Shown here piece by piece: positions 5,605-5,957 of a stretch of 5,957 bases of DNA. This DNA is from Deltaproteobacteria bacterium RBG_13_52_11 (GTDB lineage Bacteria; Desulfobacterota; B13-G15; RBG-16-54-18): the NCBI GenBank assembly GCA_001797745.1, contig MGQF01000044.1, forward strand, positions 1 through 5,957, written 5' to 3'. The position numbers were made by a program, and so were the translations under genes. The notes beneath the pieces were generated by a model, which had not been told where the DNA came from, did no database searches, and saw only the letters and a program-made list of their open reading frames with translations. The first letter of the stretch is position 1. The number at the start of each line of letters is the position of its first letter.

Positions 5605-5957
5605 ATGGCACCTGCATCCCCATCAGGTTCCCCGAGCAGCGGAAGGCAGAAGGTGTTCCTCTACGTGGATGGATCCTGTAGCGGGAACCCCGGAGAGGGA
5701 GGGGCGGGTGTGGTCATCAAGGATGAGCAGGGAAGGATTGTATCGCGCATCAAAAAATATTTGGGGTCGGTAACCAATAACAGGGCTGAGTATCAAGCGC
5801 TGATTGCCGGGCTCCAAGAAGCTCAGAGGATGGGGACGAGTGCAGTGGAGGTTTATCTTGATTCCGAACTGGTTGTAAACCAGGTTAACGGTGTATATCG
5901 CGTGCGGGATGCCGAGCTCAAGACTTTGGAAGGGGAGGTGAGAAGACGGCTAGGGCA
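5605..5957 (+). CDS. Ribonuclease HI family protein, 3' end outside the window
   Basis: Probable endonuclease that cleaves the RNA strand of RNA-DNA hybrids. Family motifs are YVDGSCSGNPGEGGAG (20-35), NNRAEYQAL (58-66) and YLDSELVVNQV (84-94), giving catalytic acidic residues D22, E62 and D86. The fourth, usually an Asp near the C-terminus, lies beyond the right edge. After D86 the chain runs from NQVNGVYRV directly into DAELKTL, so the basic protrusion of Escherichia coli RnhA is absent. This resembles the short RVT_3/Sulfolobus-type group, some members of which are not proven nucleases. The gene starts 5 bp after the zinc-ribbon gene, so the two are probably cotranscribed. The ATG at 5605 has no well-placed ribosome-binding site. 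A GTG at 5653 has GGAAGG 6 nt upstream and would remove 16 low-complexity, Ser/Pro-rich residues. 117 codons are visible. Confidence 0.9.
   Translation, partial: MAPASPSGSPSSGRQKVFLYVDGSCSGNPGEGGAGVVIKDEQGRIVSRIKKYLGSVTNNRAEYQALIAGLQEAQRMGTSAVEVYLDSELVVNQVNGVYRVRDAELKTLEGEVRRRLG
5641..5655 (+). promoter_or_regulatory. Ribosome-binding site and alternative GTG start of the ribonuclease HI gene
   Basis: GGAAGG (5641-5646) lies 6 nt before an in-frame GTG (5653-5655), which corresponds to codon 17 when counted from the ATG at 5605. Starting here gives a protein beginning just ahead of the first catalytic strand (VFLYVDGS). The upstream ATG has only AAAGAG immediately adjacent, which is too close to act as a Shine-Dalgarno sequence. 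Confidence 0.45.

Noticed and set aside
4792..5623. Minus-strand open frames rich in Ser and Leu opposite the zinc-ribbon gene
   Set aside because: They are the complement of Glu/Lys-rich coiled-coil codons, which yields Ser/Leu/Phe-rich translations. The plus-strand protein has a clear CxxC...CxxC ribbon.
1..5957. CRISPR arrays, insertion sequences, integrase or attachment sites, toxin-antitoxin or phage-defence genes
   Set aside because: No regularly spaced direct repeats, transposase or recombinase motifs or terminal inverted repeats were found on reading both strands. The tRNA could in principle serve as an attachment site, but no repeat of its 3' end is seen nearby.

Overview
The window holds the start of a peptide-type ABC importer operon on the minus strand, then a tRNA gene, then two plus-strand genes: a coiled-coil/zinc-ribbon protein and the first two thirds of a ribonuclease HI family gene. 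The cell is a bacterium: it has Shine-Dalgarno-led, tightly overlapping genes, a sigma-70-like promoter grammar, a tRNA with encoded CCA and an intrinsic terminator. The moderately high GC content and the pairing of a COG1579-type zinc-ribbon protein with a short ribonuclease HI suggest a Desulfobacterota (deltaproteobacterial) or similar anaerobic lineage. That placement is inference and nothing in the window proves it.

Minus strand, in order of transcription. A promoter-like pair near 4540-4568 leads into a 713-residue extracellular solute-binding protein (2337-4478). It is followed after 2 bp by a DppB-type permease (1375-2334), then with a 4-bp GTGA overlap by a DppC-type permease (200-1378), then with a 1-bp TGATG overlap by the N-terminus of a DppD/OppD-type ATPase that runs off the left edge (1-200). 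The order binding protein, permease B, permease C, ATPase is that of a classical dipeptide/oligopeptide (PepT family) importer, and the overlaps imply one translationally coupled mRNA.

Plus strand. A 210-bp divergent intergenic region carries a TTGACA-18-GATAAT promoter for a CAU-anticodon tRNA (4689-4764). The tRNA is either elongator Met or, perhaps more likely, lysidine-modified Ile2. A strong UUCG-loop terminator follows (4833-4860), then the zinc-ribbon gene (4880-5599) and, 5 bp downstream, the ribonuclease HI family gene (5605 to the right edge).

Most of this is ordinary housekeeping and transport content. Two features stand out. The solute-binding protein carries about 145 extra residues inserted in an early beta-hairpin. 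The DppC subunit carries about 70 extra residues forming an additional two-helix membrane hairpin between its usual second and third transmembrane segments. I did not find a new multi-gene system; the enlarged importer is the best candidate for something not well described.
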